Assembly: GCF_026650985.1 (NCBI RefSeq)
Contig: NZ_CP086239.1
Location: forward strand, 2,604,001-2,668,000
Origin: Clostridium estertheticum
Lineage (GTDB): Bacteria > Bacillota > Clostridia > Clostridiales > Clostridiaceae
Direction: 5' to 3'
Length of the DNA stretch: 64,000 nucleotides
Positions within the stretch are counted from its first letter, which is position 1. The number at the start of each line of letters is the position of its first letter. Positions 52,574 through 62,805 of this stretch are shown here, piece by piece. The translations under genes and the position numbers were made by a program. The notes under the pieces were generated by a model that worked only from the letters and a program-made list of their open reading frames with translations, was not told the DNA's origin and did no database searches.

Positions 52574-55500
52574 TTATTCTTTATTGTTATGTTCTAATAT
52601 AAATAATTCTCGTAGCTCCCTATTGCTCATCTCTGATATCCAATTTTCATTTGTTGACACTACACTTTCAGCAAGTGCCTGTTTACGCTCTAGCATTTGA
52701 TCTATTTTCTCCTCAAGAGTTCCCATGCATATAAATTTGTGCACATGCACATTTTTAACTTGCCCTATTCTAAAAGCTCTATCCGTTGCCTGGTTTTCTA
52801 CAGCAGGGTTCCACCATCTATCAAAGTGAAACACATGATTAGCTTTTGTTAGATTTAAACCAAGTCCTCCAGCTTTTAATGATAATATAAATACCATAGG
52901 TTCACCGCTGTCATTTTGAAATATATTGATTAATTCTTCTCTTTTCTTTCTGCTCGTTCCTCCATGTAAAAACAATGTTTTTACTCCTAGTTTCTTCTCA
53001 ATTTCTGACTCCAAAATGTGTCCCATTTCTGCAAATTGAGTAAATACCAGTGACCTATCCCCTTCTGCAATAACAATTTCTAGCATTTCGAGTAACCTTT
53101 CAAGTTTTCCAGATCGACCTTCAATCTCGCCATTGTCCTTTAAAAACTGTACGGGATGATTACAGATTTGCTTGAATTTTGTTAATGAAGAAATAATAAG
53201 TCCTCTCCTTTGAATCCCCTCAGAGTCATCAATTTTACTTAAACAATCCTTTACTACAGCTTGGTATAAAGTAGCTTGCTCCTTTGTTAAAGATGCATAT
53301 TCCTTCGTCTCAATTTTTTCTGGTAAATCGCGAATAATGTTTGTATCAGTTTTAAGCCTTCTTAATACGAATGGTGAAATTATTTTTTTCAGTTTATTAC
53401 TTTTTTTAGGATCTCCATCCCTCTCTATTGGGACTGCAAACTCACTTCTAAAGGTTGACCAATTGTATAGATATCCTTTATTTAAAAAGTCCATAATAGA
53501 CCACAAATCTGAGAGTCTATTTTCAACTGGTGTTCCTGTTAATGCAACTTTGTATTCCGCTTTAAGTGTTTTTATATACTGAGTTTGTTTTGACGCACTA
53601 TTTTTAATATTTTGTGCTTCATCTAATATAATCCCTGCCCATTCTTCCTTTTGAAATAAAACCCGATCTCTTACTATTAGCGCATAGGTTGTAATAACAA
53701 CCTCATTTTTATGTATTTCTTTGCTAAAGTTTTCATAACTCCATCTGCTATTTCCGTGATGAATTGCAGATTTAAGACCTGGTGCAAACTTTTCAATTTC
53801 TCTTTCCCAATTTCCTACAACAGATGTGGGACATATTATTAAGGTTGGTTTATCAGTTAAACCCTTTTCCCGCTCATAAAGCATAAGGCATATACTTTGT
53901 ACTGTTTTTCCAAGCCCCATGTCATCAGCAAGGCAAGCCCCTATACCATGGTTTCTAAGAAATGTTAACCATGAAAAACCTCTTTTTTGATACTCACGAA
54001 GAGTACCCCTAAACCCCTTTGGAATATTAACTTGCTCTATATTATTTAAATTAAATAACTTTTCAAAAAAATTTCCAACAGCCTCTTGATTATCCATATT
54101 ATCAACACTAACTCCAGGAACTATTTCCTCATCACTTAAGTTAAGTCTTAATAATTCTCCCATTGGAATCTTTCCATTAAGCCCCTTATTCATTTTCATC
54201 TTAGAAAGCGACTTAATTTGATGTATATCAACCTGTACCCACTGACCCCTTAATTGGATAAATGGCACCTTCAAATTTGATATTTTATCAAATTCTTTCT
54301 CACTTATTTCATTTCCATTTAATGCCAATCTCCAGTCATATTCAAGAATAGTATCCATATTAAATGTACTCTTCACCGCTAAATTAGTATTAGTAGTATG
54401 GTTTTTATCTTTTAATTTAACAGAAAGCCTCGAAGGTTTTTTCCACCAAGCTGGTGTAATAATACCAAACCCTTTCTCCTTCAAAAAATAAGCTGATTCT
54501 CTTAAAAATGAATAGGCTTCCTCCTCAGATAACTTGCATTCTATTGGCACTGAATCGTATAGACTCCTTTCAATAGGAATAAATATCTTTGATGCTACTG
54601 CTAAATCCTCAAGTAACCTCTCTTGTGGGTTATTAAATTTTTTATTCAAATATGTTATTGTATCAACAGACTCTTCAAAAATCATTTTTGCTGGTAACAT
54701 AAGGCTAAGATCATCCTTATCTTGAAGCAAATACTCTATTGTCCAATCCTCTTCTCGTCTTGGTGGATTAACCTTAAAACATGTTCGAAATTTAAAGTTA
54801 TTATTTTTAATTTTTATAGGTTCTATCCATTTCTTATATTCCTTTAGCATTTTTATCTGATCACTTGTGGAAGTAGGCATCTCCGGTAATTCTGAGAAAA
54901 GAGAAAACATCCAATTACTACTTAAGTTACTCAAACCATCCTCTAAATTATTAGTCTCATTGTTTATACCAGTGCAACTACTTCTAACCATACTATCAAT
55001 CATAGAATCCATAAAATTGCTTACCAATTTAGTAGCATTTGTGTATACAAATTCTTGATTTTCTAGGTCAAAATATGATTTACAAGTTGCAGGCATATTG
55101 CTGCATAAGATCTTTTTCTTATCAATATACTTAGGATCACTTGTATGCCATCTCCACTGAGAATTCACTTTTTTATTTACCCGATCAATAGTTAATGATG
55201 GTAAATATTTATGTTTTATTATAAGCTCAGCTGTGAATTTAGCTACTATAATCCAAAACTTTAATTCCCCTGATAACTCAATTTCGTAAAGGTTGTTTTT
55301 ATCTATATTTAAAATCATATCGAATGCATCTAAATTATTAAAAGCAATCCCCCTAATTTCTCTCTTAAGAAGATCCTTAGATTCAAAATCGTATTTATAC
55401 TTTCCATGTTTTATGTCTACCGCTTGATCTTTAATAATACTTCTAAGTTCAATAACTGAAGACATTTTTTCATATAGTGGAAGTGCATTTTTAGGTTTCC

Positions 55501-55657
55501 TACCTCTTCTTGTACACTTAGTTTCGCCACTCTCGCCCCACAATATAAATGTATGCATACCTTCTGTAGTTTCTATCCATCCGCCATTTAATATCAAATT
55601 TACTTCACCCTCTAATAATGCTGTTAACATTTTTCTACGTACTATACAGTTTACCAT
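52574..55657 (-). CDS. ywqA: SNF2-family helicase, YwqA-like
   Basis: DNA translocase of 1027 residues. The N-terminal 550 residues are the bacterial SNF2-associated region (family-specific INGxEIS-type segments: WRLALNGNEISEKEFDKISNLKVPFIQLRGQWVQVD). The helicase core has CLADDMGLGKTVQSICLML, TTYALIVRD, GIILDEAQNIKN, VALTGTPVENRLSDLWSIMDF, LVFTQFAEMGHILE, ILSLKAGGLGLNLTKANHVFHFDRWWNPAVENQATDRAFRIGQ. Likely remodels nucleoprotein or aids replication/repair. The ribosome site before ATG 55657 is weak; the Met at codon 10 (MLTALLEG) is an alternative start. Confidence 0.87.
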   Translation of the reverse strand: MVNCIVRRKMLTALLEGEVNLILNGGWIETTEGMHTFILWGESGETKCTRRGRKPKNALPLYEKMSSVIELRSIIKDQAVDIKHGKYKYDFESKDLLKREIRGIAFNNLDAFDMILNIDKNNLYEIELSGELKFWIIVAKFTAELIIKHKYLPSLTIDRVNKKVNSQWRWHTSDPKYIDKKKILCSNMPATCKSYFDLENQEFVYTNATKLVSNFMDSMIDSMVRSSCTGINNETNNLEDGLSNLSSNWMFSLFSELPEMPTSTSDQIKMLKEYKKWIEPIKIKNNNFKFRTCFKVNPPRREEDWTIEYLLQDKDDLSLMLPAKMIFEESVDTITYLNKKFNNPQERLLEDLAVASKIFIPIERSLYDSVPIECKLSEEEAYSFLRESAYFLKEKGFGIITPAWWKKPSRLSVKLKDKNHTTNTNLAVKSTFNMDTILEYDWRLALNGNEISEKEFDKISNLKVPFIQLRGQWVQVDIHQIKSLSKMKMNKGLNGKIPMGELLRLNLSDEEIVPGVSVDNMDNQEAVGNFFEKLFNLNNIEQVNIPKGFRGTLREYQKRGFSWLTFLRNHGIGACLADDMGLGKTVQSICLMLYEREKGLTDKPTLIICPTSVVGNWEREIEKFAPGLKSAIHHGNSRWSYENFSKEIHKNEVVITTYALIVRDRVLFQKEEWAGIILDEAQNIKNSASKQTQYIKTLKAEYKVALTGTPVENRLSDLWSIMDFLNKGYLYNWSTFRSEFAVPIERDGDPKKSNKLKKIISPFVLRRLKTDTNIIRDLPEKIETKEYASLTKEQATLYQAVVKDCLSKIDDSEGIQRRGLIISSLTKFKQICNHPVQFLKDNGEIEGRSGKLERLLEMLEIVIAEGDRSLVFTQFAEMGHILESEIEKKLGVKTLFLHGGTSRKKREELINIFQNDSGEPMVFILSLKAGGLGLNLTKANHVFHFDRWWNPAVENQATDRAFRIGQVKNVHVHKFICMGTLEEKIDQMLERKQALAESVVSTNENWISEMSNRELRELFILEHNNKE

Positions 55658-55813
55658 ATTTAGCTTAAGAATTTCACTTTTATATTCTATTTTATTATTT
55701 TAAATTCGAGTTTTCATTTAAACGTAAAGTTATATCAGTTTTGTTCGAGATATTAAGTACATATAATTTTTATGAAATACTATCTTTATATCTATTTGAA
55801 AGTGGGGGAAAAT

Positions 55814-56722
55814 ATGAATACTAATAATATACTCTTAGAATCTGGAACTGGCGAGGTTGAAATACTTGAATTTATTATAAACAATAAATTTTATGCAATC
55901 AATATTATAAAAGTTAAAGAAGTAATAAATGCAAACAATTTGACGAAACTCCCTGAATCACATCCTGCCATAGCAGGACTTACACTGTATAGAGATAAAA
56001 TAATAACCTTAATTGACTTAAGATACGTTTTAGAGAAAAAATATAAAAACGAAATTGAATCACCGATCATTCTTTGTGAATTTAATAAAATCGAAGTGGC
56101 CTTTAGTATTGATAGTATTGTAGGTGTTCACCGTATTAAGTGGGAACAAATAACAAAGCCAGATGATATATCTACTAATTCACTAGTTATAGGAAATATT
56201 GTTTTAAGCAATAAAATAATATTAATGTTAGATTTCGAAAAAATAGTCACCGATATCAGCCCTTCTACTGGAATTAGTGAGGACAGAATCGTTGATATAG
56301 ATTATAAGGATAGGTCTAACGTTAAGCTAGTACTCGCCGATGATTCTCCTTTAATTAGAAAATTATTAAATGATACTCTTATTAAAGCCGGCTTTGTTAA
56401 CTTAAAAATATTTAATGATGGAAAGCAAGCTTTAGATTATTTATTGGATTTAGTTTCAAAAAAAGGAATTGAATTTACGAAAGATGTCCAAGTTCTTATA
56501 ACTGACATTGAAATGCCCCAAATGGATGGCCATACTTTAACACGAAGAATTAAAGAACATGTTATTCTAAGAAAATTGCCAGTTATTTTATTCTCTTCAC
56601 TAATTACAAGTGATTTAAAACATAAAGGTGAAGCAGTTGGTGCAGATGCTCAACTTAGCAAGCCTGAAATAGCTGAACTTGTATCTTGCATTGATGGATT
56701 TACTAACAAGCCTATTAAATAA
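55814..56722 (+). CDS. cheV: chemotaxis coupling/adaptation protein CheV
   Basis: CheW domain (residues 10-150: VEILEFIINNKFYAINIIKVKEVI, GLTLYRDKIITLIDLRYVL, VGVHRIKWEQI) fused to a receiver domain (165-300: VKLVLADDSPLIRKLLNDTLIKAGF, phospho-acceptor Asp in LITDIEMPQMDGH, LFSSL, conserved Lys in LSKPEIAELV). CheV links receptors to CheA and helps adaptation by phosphorylation. A longer frame starts at 55772, but GGGGG-AAAAT before ATG 55814 fixes the start (302 residues). Confidence 0.92.
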   Translation: MNTNNILLESGTGEVEILEFIINNKFYAINIIKVKEVINANNLTKLPESHPAIAGLTLYRDKIITLIDLRYVLEKKYKNEIESPIILCEFNKIEVAFSIDSIVGVHRIKWEQITKPDDISTNSLVIGNIVLSNKIILMLDFEKIVTDISPSTGISEDRIVDIDYKDRSNVKLVLADDSPLIRKLLNDTLIKAGFVNLKIFNDGKQALDYLLDLVSKKGIEFTKDVQVLITDIEMPQMDGHTLTRRIKEHVILRKLPVILFSSLITSDLKHKGEAVGADAQLSKPEIAELVSCIDGFTNKPIK

Positions 56723-56744
56723 AAAAGGTTTAATTAATATTTTA

Positions 56745-56774
56745 AAAGGAGTTTGTTAAAGAACAAGCTCCTTT
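56745..56774. terminator. terminator between cheV and MATE genes
   Basis: AAAGGAG and CTCCTTT with inner GTT/AAC pairing; lies between convergent genes and touches the stop of the minus-strand gene. Confidence 0.65.
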
Positions 56775-58143
56775 ATTCACTATAAAAGGAAATACGGTTC
56801 GAAACATCTGCTACTTTATTGAATTTATACTCAAAGAAAATAAACATAAGTAGTGCATCTACTCCCCATTGAAATGCAGTTATCCACCAAACCGCTGTAA
56901 CTTGGGAATTTAAAACATTAATAAAATAATATGTTAATGGTAACCTTATAATCCAACTTGTAAAGCAGCTAATTAAAAATGGGCTCTTTACATCACCTAT
57001 CCCCTTTAGTGCTCCTGCAAATACTAATGATAAGCCTATAAACGGCTGCTCTGCTGCTCCAATTGCAAGACACTTTCCTGCTAAATAAGCAACTCTCTTC
57101 TCATTATTATTTACAAATAAATCCACTAAAAAATTTGGCATAAATAAGAATATTATTGCAAATATACTCATCATAAACACTGCATAAAATGCGCAGTTAA
57201 ACGCGGCTTTTTTTGCTTGTTTATAATCTCTTTTTCCGACATTAATACCCACTAGAGTAATAACCGCAATGCCAAAACCAATACTTGGCATAACTGAAAT
57301 CCCTTCTATCATATTAGCTATTTCATCAGATGCAAATGAAATACTCCCAGATTTAATTATAACAGCAACACACATAAGCTTACTAATACTAAACGCTGCC
57401 TCTTCCATTGAACATGGAATAGCTAGTATTAGTATTCTTTTAATATCTTTAAAACATACAGAAAAAATATAGAGTGGTTTAAACTTAACTTGTGATTTAA
57501 ACACAGTATAATAAAAACAAAAAACAAATCCACATAAATAGGCAACTGTAGATGCTATGGCTGACCCATCTATTCCCCTTGTATTAAACACGATACCAAA
57601 AACTAGTAAATAATTCAAAATAATCTTTATAAAAAGTACAATTAAAGAACATATAAATGGTATGAAAGTATTCCCATATCCTATTAAAATAGAATTTAAA
57701 AGCCTCATACTCATGAAAAAAAATAAGGCTACAGAATTTATCTTTATATATGAATATCCTATTTTAAGTATTTCGTTTCTAGCCCCAAGTAAATAAAGAA
57801 GCTCTTTACCAAAGAAAAAAACTACTATTGTAATAATTAAACAAAACCCAATTCCTAATATAAATCCTAATGACGAAAATTTCTCAGCATTTTTATATTG
57901 CCCAGCACCTACTAGTCTAGAAACTAGTGAAACAATACTTATACAAAATCCTCCCGAAATAAATACTTCTATAAATGCATTTGTTAAATTATTACTTAAC
58001 CCCACAGCACTTACTGCTATATTTCCACCATATCTCCCTATCATCATTAAATCAAATATAGACATTAATGTATATATTGTTATCTCCGCAACTACCGGTA
58101 GCGAAGTATTGAGTACTTCATTTGTTGTATACTTATTCCCCAT
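56773..58143 (-). CDS. MATE-family efflux protein
   Basis: Second MATE transporter of the window, 456 residues, only distantly related to the one at 39646. It begins TNEVLNTSLPVVAEITIYTLMSIFDLMMIGRYGGNIAVSAVGLSNN. The second repeat contains SDEIANMIEGISVMPSIGFGIAVITLVGINVGKRDYKQAKKAA. Twelve hydrophobic helices. AGGAGG precedes the ATG. Monocistronic; substrate unknown. Confidence 0.88.
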   Translation of the reverse strand: MGNKYTTNEVLNTSLPVVAEITIYTLMSIFDLMMIGRYGGNIAVSAVGLSNNLTNAFIEVFISGGFCISIVSLVSRLVGAGQYKNAEKFSSLGFILGIGFCLIITIVVFFFGKELLYLLGARNEILKIGYSYIKINSVALFFFMSMRLLNSILIGYGNTFIPFICSLIVLFIKIILNYLLVFGIVFNTRGIDGSAIASTVAYLCGFVFCFYYTVFKSQVKFKPLYIFSVCFKDIKRILILAIPCSMEEAAFSISKLMCVAVIIKSGSISFASDEIANMIEGISVMPSIGFGIAVITLVGINVGKRDYKQAKKAAFNCAFYAVFMMSIFAIIFLFMPNFLVDLFVNNNEKRVAYLAGKCLAIGAAEQPFIGLSLVFAGALKGIGDVKSPFLISCFTSWIIRLPLTYYFINVLNSQVTAVWWITAFQWGVDALLMFIFFEYKFNKVADVSNRISFYSE

Positions 58144-58325
58144 ACATAAGCTACCTCCTAATGATTAACTTTCATTATTAAGTATATTAACTAAATCTAT
58201 TTTAATGAATACTTCTGAAGCTATTAAATCTATTTGATATATATATATCTGTGACTAAAACATTTAGGAATTGGATAAAGTATATATATACAGTTAGTTA
58301 TTATAATATAAAGGATGTTTAATTT
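58144..58325. promoter_or_regulatory. 182-base region between MATE and ger operons
   Basis: Divergent promoters for the MATE gene and the ger operon must lie here. GerA-type operons are normally under forespore sigma-G, but I could not find an unambiguous -35/-10 pair for it. AAAGGATG precedes the first ger gene. Confidence 0.35.
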
Positions 58326-59807
58326 ATGAATACAAATGACTTTTCAGATGTAAAACTAACACAATCATTAGAAAAAAATATTAATATAATCAAAAATATT
58401 TTTATTAACGACACAACAGTGGTATATAGAGAGTTATTGGTTGGAAAACCTACTAAAATCAACTGTATGCTTATATATATTGATGGGATGGCAAATTTAC
58501 AAGCAATTAATGAGGATATTATAAAACCACTTTTCTTAAGTGATATGTCTAATAGTGACAATAGTAACATTATTGACATTTTAATACAAAAAGTACTTTT
58601 AACCGCAGACAACAAAAAAACCTCTTCTGTAGATGATATTGTTAATGGAATCATATATGGAAAAACTATGCTTTTTATAGATGGTTTGATTGAGGTGCTT
58701 TCTATAAATACTATCGGATGGCAAACAAGAGCAATTTCAGAACCCCAATCAGAAACTATAGTTAGGGGGCCGCGTGAAGGCTTTACCGAATCTATGAATT
58801 TAAACCTTACACTTCTTAGGCGGCGAATTATTAATCCTAACTTAAAATTTGAATTCATGAGAATTGGGAAACAAACTAAGACTCAAATATGTGTATGTTA
58901 TATTGAGGGCATAGCAAAAGAACCTATACATGAAGAACTCATGATGCGGCTTAATAATATTGATATTGATGGTATTTTAGATTCTGGTTATATAGAAGAA
59001 ATTATTAAGGATGCTCCATATTCGCCCTTTAGGACTATTATTAATACAGAAAGACCTGATGTGGTAGCAGGTAAACTTCTTGAGGGCAGGTTTGCTGTTT
59101 TATGCGATGGAAGTCCTGTTGTTTTGACTCTTCCAACTATCTTTGTTGAAGTTTTTCAGAGCAATGAAGACTATTATGACAATTTTTTATTTTCATCATT
59201 TGTCAGATTACTACGATGGTTATGCTTTTTTATTGGTACTAGTGTTTCAGCCATATATGTTGCACTTGTCACCTTCCATCAAGAACTTATTCCAACTCCA
59301 CTTCTTATAAGTATATATTCTGCAAGAAAAGGCGCTCCTTTTCCTTCAATTGTAGAAACTATGATTATGATGATAACTTTTGAGATACTTAAAGAAGCAG
59401 GTCTTAGAATGCCTAAATATATTGGAGGAGCAATTACTATAGTAGGCACTCTAGTGCTTGGTGACGCTGCTGTTAACGCAAGACTAGTGAGCGCCCCTGT
59501 AGTAATAATTACTGCTATAACTGGAATTGCAAGCCTTATGCTACCTCAAGTTCTGGGAATAGTTGAGATACGGATAATTTTTTTATTATTATCTTCCTTT
59601 CTAGGTTTATATGGTTACATTTTTGGTGTAATGGGTATAGTACTTCACATGATGTCTATACGTTCCTTTGGTATACCCTATATGAGTAACGTCCCTTCTT
59701 TTTCTAAACAAGATGTAAAAGATACGATAATTAGGTCCCCCTGGTGGGATATGCATTTAAGACCAAAGAATTTCACAAAGAATAAGAAACGTATGAAAAA
59801 AAGATGA
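58326..59807 (+). CDS. spore germination receptor subunit A (GerA/GerKA family)
   Basis: Subunit A of an inner-spore-membrane nutrient receptor (493 residues). A large soluble N-terminal part ends in the signature VRGPREGFTESMNLNLTLLRRRI. Several membrane helices follow in the second half (LLRWLCFFIGTSVSAIYVALVTF, IGGAITIVGTLVLGDAAVNARLVSAPVVIITAITGIASLMLP, IFLLLSSFLGLYGYIFGVMGIVLHM). A, C, small protein and B follow in a co-directional operon. The germinant is not deducible. Confidence 0.92.
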   Translation: MNTNDFSDVKLTQSLEKNINIIKNIFINDTTVVYRELLVGKPTKINCMLIYIDGMANLQAINEDIIKPLFLSDMSNSDNSNIIDILIQKVLLTADNKKTSSVDDIVNGIIYGKTMLFIDGLIEVLSINTIGWQTRAISEPQSETIVRGPREGFTESMNLNLTLLRRRIINPNLKFEFMRIGKQTKTQICVCYIEGIAKEPIHEELMMRLNNIDIDGILDSGYIEEIIKDAPYSPFRTIINTERPDVVAGKLLEGRFAVLCDGSPVVLTLPTIFVEVFQSNEDYYDNFLFSSFVRLLRWLCFFIGTSVSAIYVALVTFHQELIPTPLLISIYSARKGAPFPSIVETMIMMITFEILKEAGLRMPKYIGGAITIVGTLVLGDAAVNARLVSAPVVIITAITGIASLMLPQVLGIVEIRIIFLLLSSFLGLYGYIFGVMGIVLHMMSIRSFGIPYMSNVPSFSKQDVKDTIIRSPWWDMHLRPKNFTKNKKRMKKR

Positions 59808-59821
59808 AAGAGGGCATTTAA

Positions 59822-60976
59822 ATGATAAAAAAAATAGTATCCATAATTTTTATTATAGTTATATGCCCAATTATATTATGTGGATGCTGGAACTATAGAG
59901 AGATAGATACCTTAGCAATAGTAGCTGGTATGGCATTAGATAAAGATATGGTAACAAATAAATATATACTCACAACAGAGGTTATAACCACGCAAGCTCA
60001 AGGAGTATCTTCAATTATTAGTTCTCAGATTTTCACAACTGAAGGTGACAGTGTATTTAGTGCAGTTAGAGATACAATAGAAAAGACTGGTTTAAGGCTT
60101 TTTTGGAGTGATTCGAAGGTTGTAATAATAAGTGACTCCATAGCAAGGGAAGGTATAATTCCTGCAATTGATTGGACTAATAGATCCAATTTCGTTAGAC
60201 CAGATATGTGGCTATTAATAGCAAAAGGTAATACAGCTTCTGAAATTTTAAAGACTAAGGTTAAGATTAATGAAGTAACTTCTTTTCATCTTGACGATAC
60301 TATGAATTCATGGAAAGTTCTTTCTAAATTTACTAATTCAATGATATGGTCGTTTATAGATGGATTATCATCCCCCGGGAAGTCCGAAGCAGTAACTACA
60401 GTTGAAAATAAACCTAGTGATGGCAATATTCTCCCCCTTGTAGACGGTTGTGCTATTTTCAAATCAGGTAAGCTTGTTGGGTATATAAATGGAGACGAAA
60501 CTCTCTATATGCTTATGATTAAAAATAAAATAAAACAAGGGTTAATTACTTTAATAAACATTTCAGGTTCAAACACCAACGTAACCTTAGAACTAAATGA
60601 TAATAGGACTAAATTAACCCCCATTTATAACAATGGATCAGTATCAATGATAATAGATGTTTACCCAATTTTAAGTATACATGAAATTCAAGGTACTAAA
60701 GATTTCATGAAAGAAGAAAACTTAGAAACACTTCAGAATGAAGCAGAAAAAAAAATCGGGTCTCAGATACAGAATTTAATTAGTAAATTACAAAAGGATT
60801 ATAATAGCGATGTTTTAGGCTTTGGAGAAAAATTTAATGAAGAAAAGCCAAAAGTTAGTAAAGATTTTAAGGAAAATAGAAAAGACATTTTTACAAATAT
60901 GAAGACTATAGTCAACGTACATGTGCAAATAAAGGGTAGTAATAAAACGATTAAGCCTATCTCTATAGTTCAATAA
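59822..60976 (+). CDS. spore germination lipoprotein, Ger(x)C family
   Basis: Subunit C of the germination receptor (384 residues), a lipoprotein on the outer face of the inner spore membrane. The signal peptide ends in the lipobox L19-C20-G21-C22 with Cys22 as the lipidation site, followed by WNYREIDTLAIVAGMALDK, the family hallmark. Three alpha/beta subdomains follow, with EKTGLRLFWSDSKVVIISDSIAREGI and the C-terminal IQNLISKLQKDYNSDVLGFGEKF. It starts 14 bases after subunit A. The order A-C-B is common in clostridia. Confidence 0.92.
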   Translation: MIKKIVSIIFIIVICPIILCGCWNYREIDTLAIVAGMALDKDMVTNKYILTTEVITTQAQGVSSIISSQIFTTEGDSVFSAVRDTIEKTGLRLFWSDSKVVIISDSIAREGIIPAIDWTNRSNFVRPDMWLLIAKGNTASEILKTKVKINEVTSFHLDDTMNSWKVLSKFTNSMIWSFIDGLSSPGKSEAVTTVENKPSDGNILPLVDGCAIFKSGKLVGYINGDETLYMLMIKNKIKQGLITLINISGSNTNVTLELNDNRTKLTPIYNNGSVSMIIDVYPILSIHEIQGTKDFMKEENLETLQNEAEKKIGSQIQNLISKLQKDYNSDVLGFGEKFNEEKPKVSKDFKENRKDIFTNMKTIVNVHVQIKGSNKTIKPISIVQ

Positions 60977-60993
60977 TTAAAGGAGAATTTGAA

Positions 60994-61209
60994 ATGTTTT
61001 TACTTGTAATAACTTTTTATATCATAATAATTTTTCTTGAAACTGTTCCACTATTAAAAGAAAAAAACAGGGGTAAAACAATTCTTTATTTTACTCTGAT
61101 TATATTTTCAATGATAATTAGTATTTTACTATCTTTAGGAATACAGCTACCAAGTCCATCTAATATGATAAAAAATATTGTAGTTTCAATATTTGGTAAA
61201 AGCAATTAG
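60994..61209 (+). CDS. small two-helix membrane protein of the ger operon
   Basis: A 71-residue protein with two predicted membrane helices (FLLVITFYIIIIFLETVPLL; TILYFTLIIFSMIISILLSLGI) separated by a basic loop, and a short hydrophilic tail. It lies 17 bases after subunit C and 45 before subunit B, with AAAGGAGAATTT before the ATG. Small D-type subunits of this size accompany some GerA-type receptors and modulate them; that role is inferred here from size and position. Confidence 0.65.
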   Translation: MFLLVITFYIIIIFLETVPLLKEKNRGKTILYFTLIIFSMIISILLSLGIQLPSPSNMIKNIVVSIFGKSN

Positions 61210-61254
61210 TATTTTTACTATTTGTATTTACAATAAATATTGTAGGAGGCTTAA

Positions 61255-62355
61255 ATGAAAAATGAGAATATTTCTGAGAGACAAGGTATTATACTTATAA
61301 CACTTTTCATAATTGGAAGTACATTTTTAATAGGATCTGGAGGCGCTGCAAAACAAGATGCCTGGATTGCAGTAATTATTGCTATTTTATGTTCTATTAT
61401 ATTATTACTCATATACTCTAGAATTTTATCTTTATACCCTGGAAAAGATTTATTTGATATTCTTCAAATTGTCATGGGAAAATTCGCTGGTAAAATTATA
61501 AGTATCTTAATGATATGGTTTGGCTTTCACCTTGGAGCCTTGGTTCTTAGAAACCTATCTGAATTCACTAATATTTTAATATTCGCAGATACTCCAGTGG
61601 TAATGCCTATGATCTTTTTAACTATGCTAATTGTATGGAGTTTAAAAGCTGGTATTGAAGTTTTAGGAAGATGGTCCGAGTTCTTCATCTGGATTGTGCT
61701 AATAATTTCATTATTTTTAACTGTATTTTTAATACCAGAAATAAACATAAATAGATTAAAGCCAATATTAAACAATGGTATATCTCCGCTTCTAAAAGGT
61801 ACTTTATCAAGTTTTTGTTTTCCCTTTGGTGAAACAGTAGTTTTTACAATGTTGTTTTCAAATGTATCTAACATTAAGAATTACAATAAAACATTTATAG
61901 TAGGTTTGCTCATAGGTGGAGGAATTATATTTTTAGCAACAATTAGAAACCTTTTAGTATTAGGTAGTGAAACCATAGCTAGAATATATTTCCCTACCAC
62001 CATGGTAGTAAGTCTTATTCACCTAGGTTCTATGCTTCAAAGGCTTGAGATTTTAGTAGTTATTGCATTTTTAATATGTGTTTTTGTTAAAGTAAGTATA
62101 TGTACTTTGGCAGTCTGCAATGGAATTTCAAAGGTTTTTGGCTTTAATGATTACAAATTTATTGCAACCCCTGTAGCTCTTTTGATGTTAAGCTTCTCTT
62201 TTATTCTACACAAAAGCACCATGGAAATGTCATTTTGGGCTTTCAATGTATACCCATATTATGCCTTTGTTTTTGAAGTTATAATACCTTTAGTTATTTT
62301 TATTTCAGCGGAGATTAAATGTAGAAGTTCATCTACTACGATTGTAACTAAATAA
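61255..62355 (+). CDS. spore germination permease, subunit B (GerB/GerKB family)
   Basis: Integral membrane subunit B of the germination receptor (366 residues, ten predicted helices), a relative of amino-acid transporters and the likely germinant-binding part. It begins MKNENISERQGIILITLFIIGSTFLIGSG; GKDLFDILQIVMGKFAGKIIS and FPFGETVVFTMLF are family segments. GTAGGAGG precedes the ATG. A second, broken copy follows at 62434. Confidence 0.92.
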   Translation: MKNENISERQGIILITLFIIGSTFLIGSGGAAKQDAWIAVIIAILCSIILLLIYSRILSLYPGKDLFDILQIVMGKFAGKIISILMIWFGFHLGALVLRNLSEFTNILIFADTPVVMPMIFLTMLIVWSLKAGIEVLGRWSEFFIWIVLIISLFLTVFLIPEININRLKPILNNGISPLLKGTLSSFCFPFGETVVFTMLFSNVSNIKNYNKTFIVGLLIGGGIIFLATIRNLLVLGSETIARIYFPTTMVVSLIHLGSMLQRLEILVVIAFLICVFVKVSICTLAVCNGISKVFGFNDYKFIATPVALLMLSFSFILHKSTMEMSFWAFNVYPYYAFVFEVIIPLVIFISAEIKCRSSSTTIVTK

Positions 62356-62433
62356 TTATTTTACACTAGTTCATTAAACGACTAATCTTCTTATTTACTG
62401 TTATAATTACAATAAATAATACGGGAGGTATAA

Positions 62434-62796
62434 ATGAAGAATGAAGCCATTTCTGAAAGACAAGCTACAATACTTATAATACTTTTCATAATTGGAACTT
62501 CTTTTTTAAACGGATCTGGTATCCAGGCAAAACAAGATGCCTGGATTTCAATAATTATTGCTATTTCATGGTCTATTATATTATTACTTATGTTTTCTAG
62601 AATCTTATCCTTATATCCTGGAAATGATTTATTTGATATCCTTCAAATCATTATGGGAAAGTGGATAGGCAAAATTATAAGTATACTAATGATATTGTTT
62701 GCCTTTCATGATGGAGCCTTAATTCTTAGAAGCATGTCAGAATTCACCAATATTTTAATATTCAATGATACACCGCCCATGGTACGAGGCCACTGA
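62434..62796 (+). pseudogene. second GerB-type permease gene, cut after about 114 codons by an insertion
   Basis: The first 114 residues closely match the preceding GerB (same MKNE-ISERQ start, SLYPGNDLFDILQIIMGKWIGKIISILMI, RSMSEFTNILIFNDTP), by eye roughly three quarters identical. The leader is duplicated too (TACAATAAATA...GGGAGG). Homology stops after D-T-P near 62775, and the frame then runs into foreign DNA and a TGA at 62794-62796. The rest of the gene should lie beyond the insertion, outside the window. It is probably non-functional. Confidence 0.85.
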
Positions 62797-62805
62797 AAAA
62801 CTATA

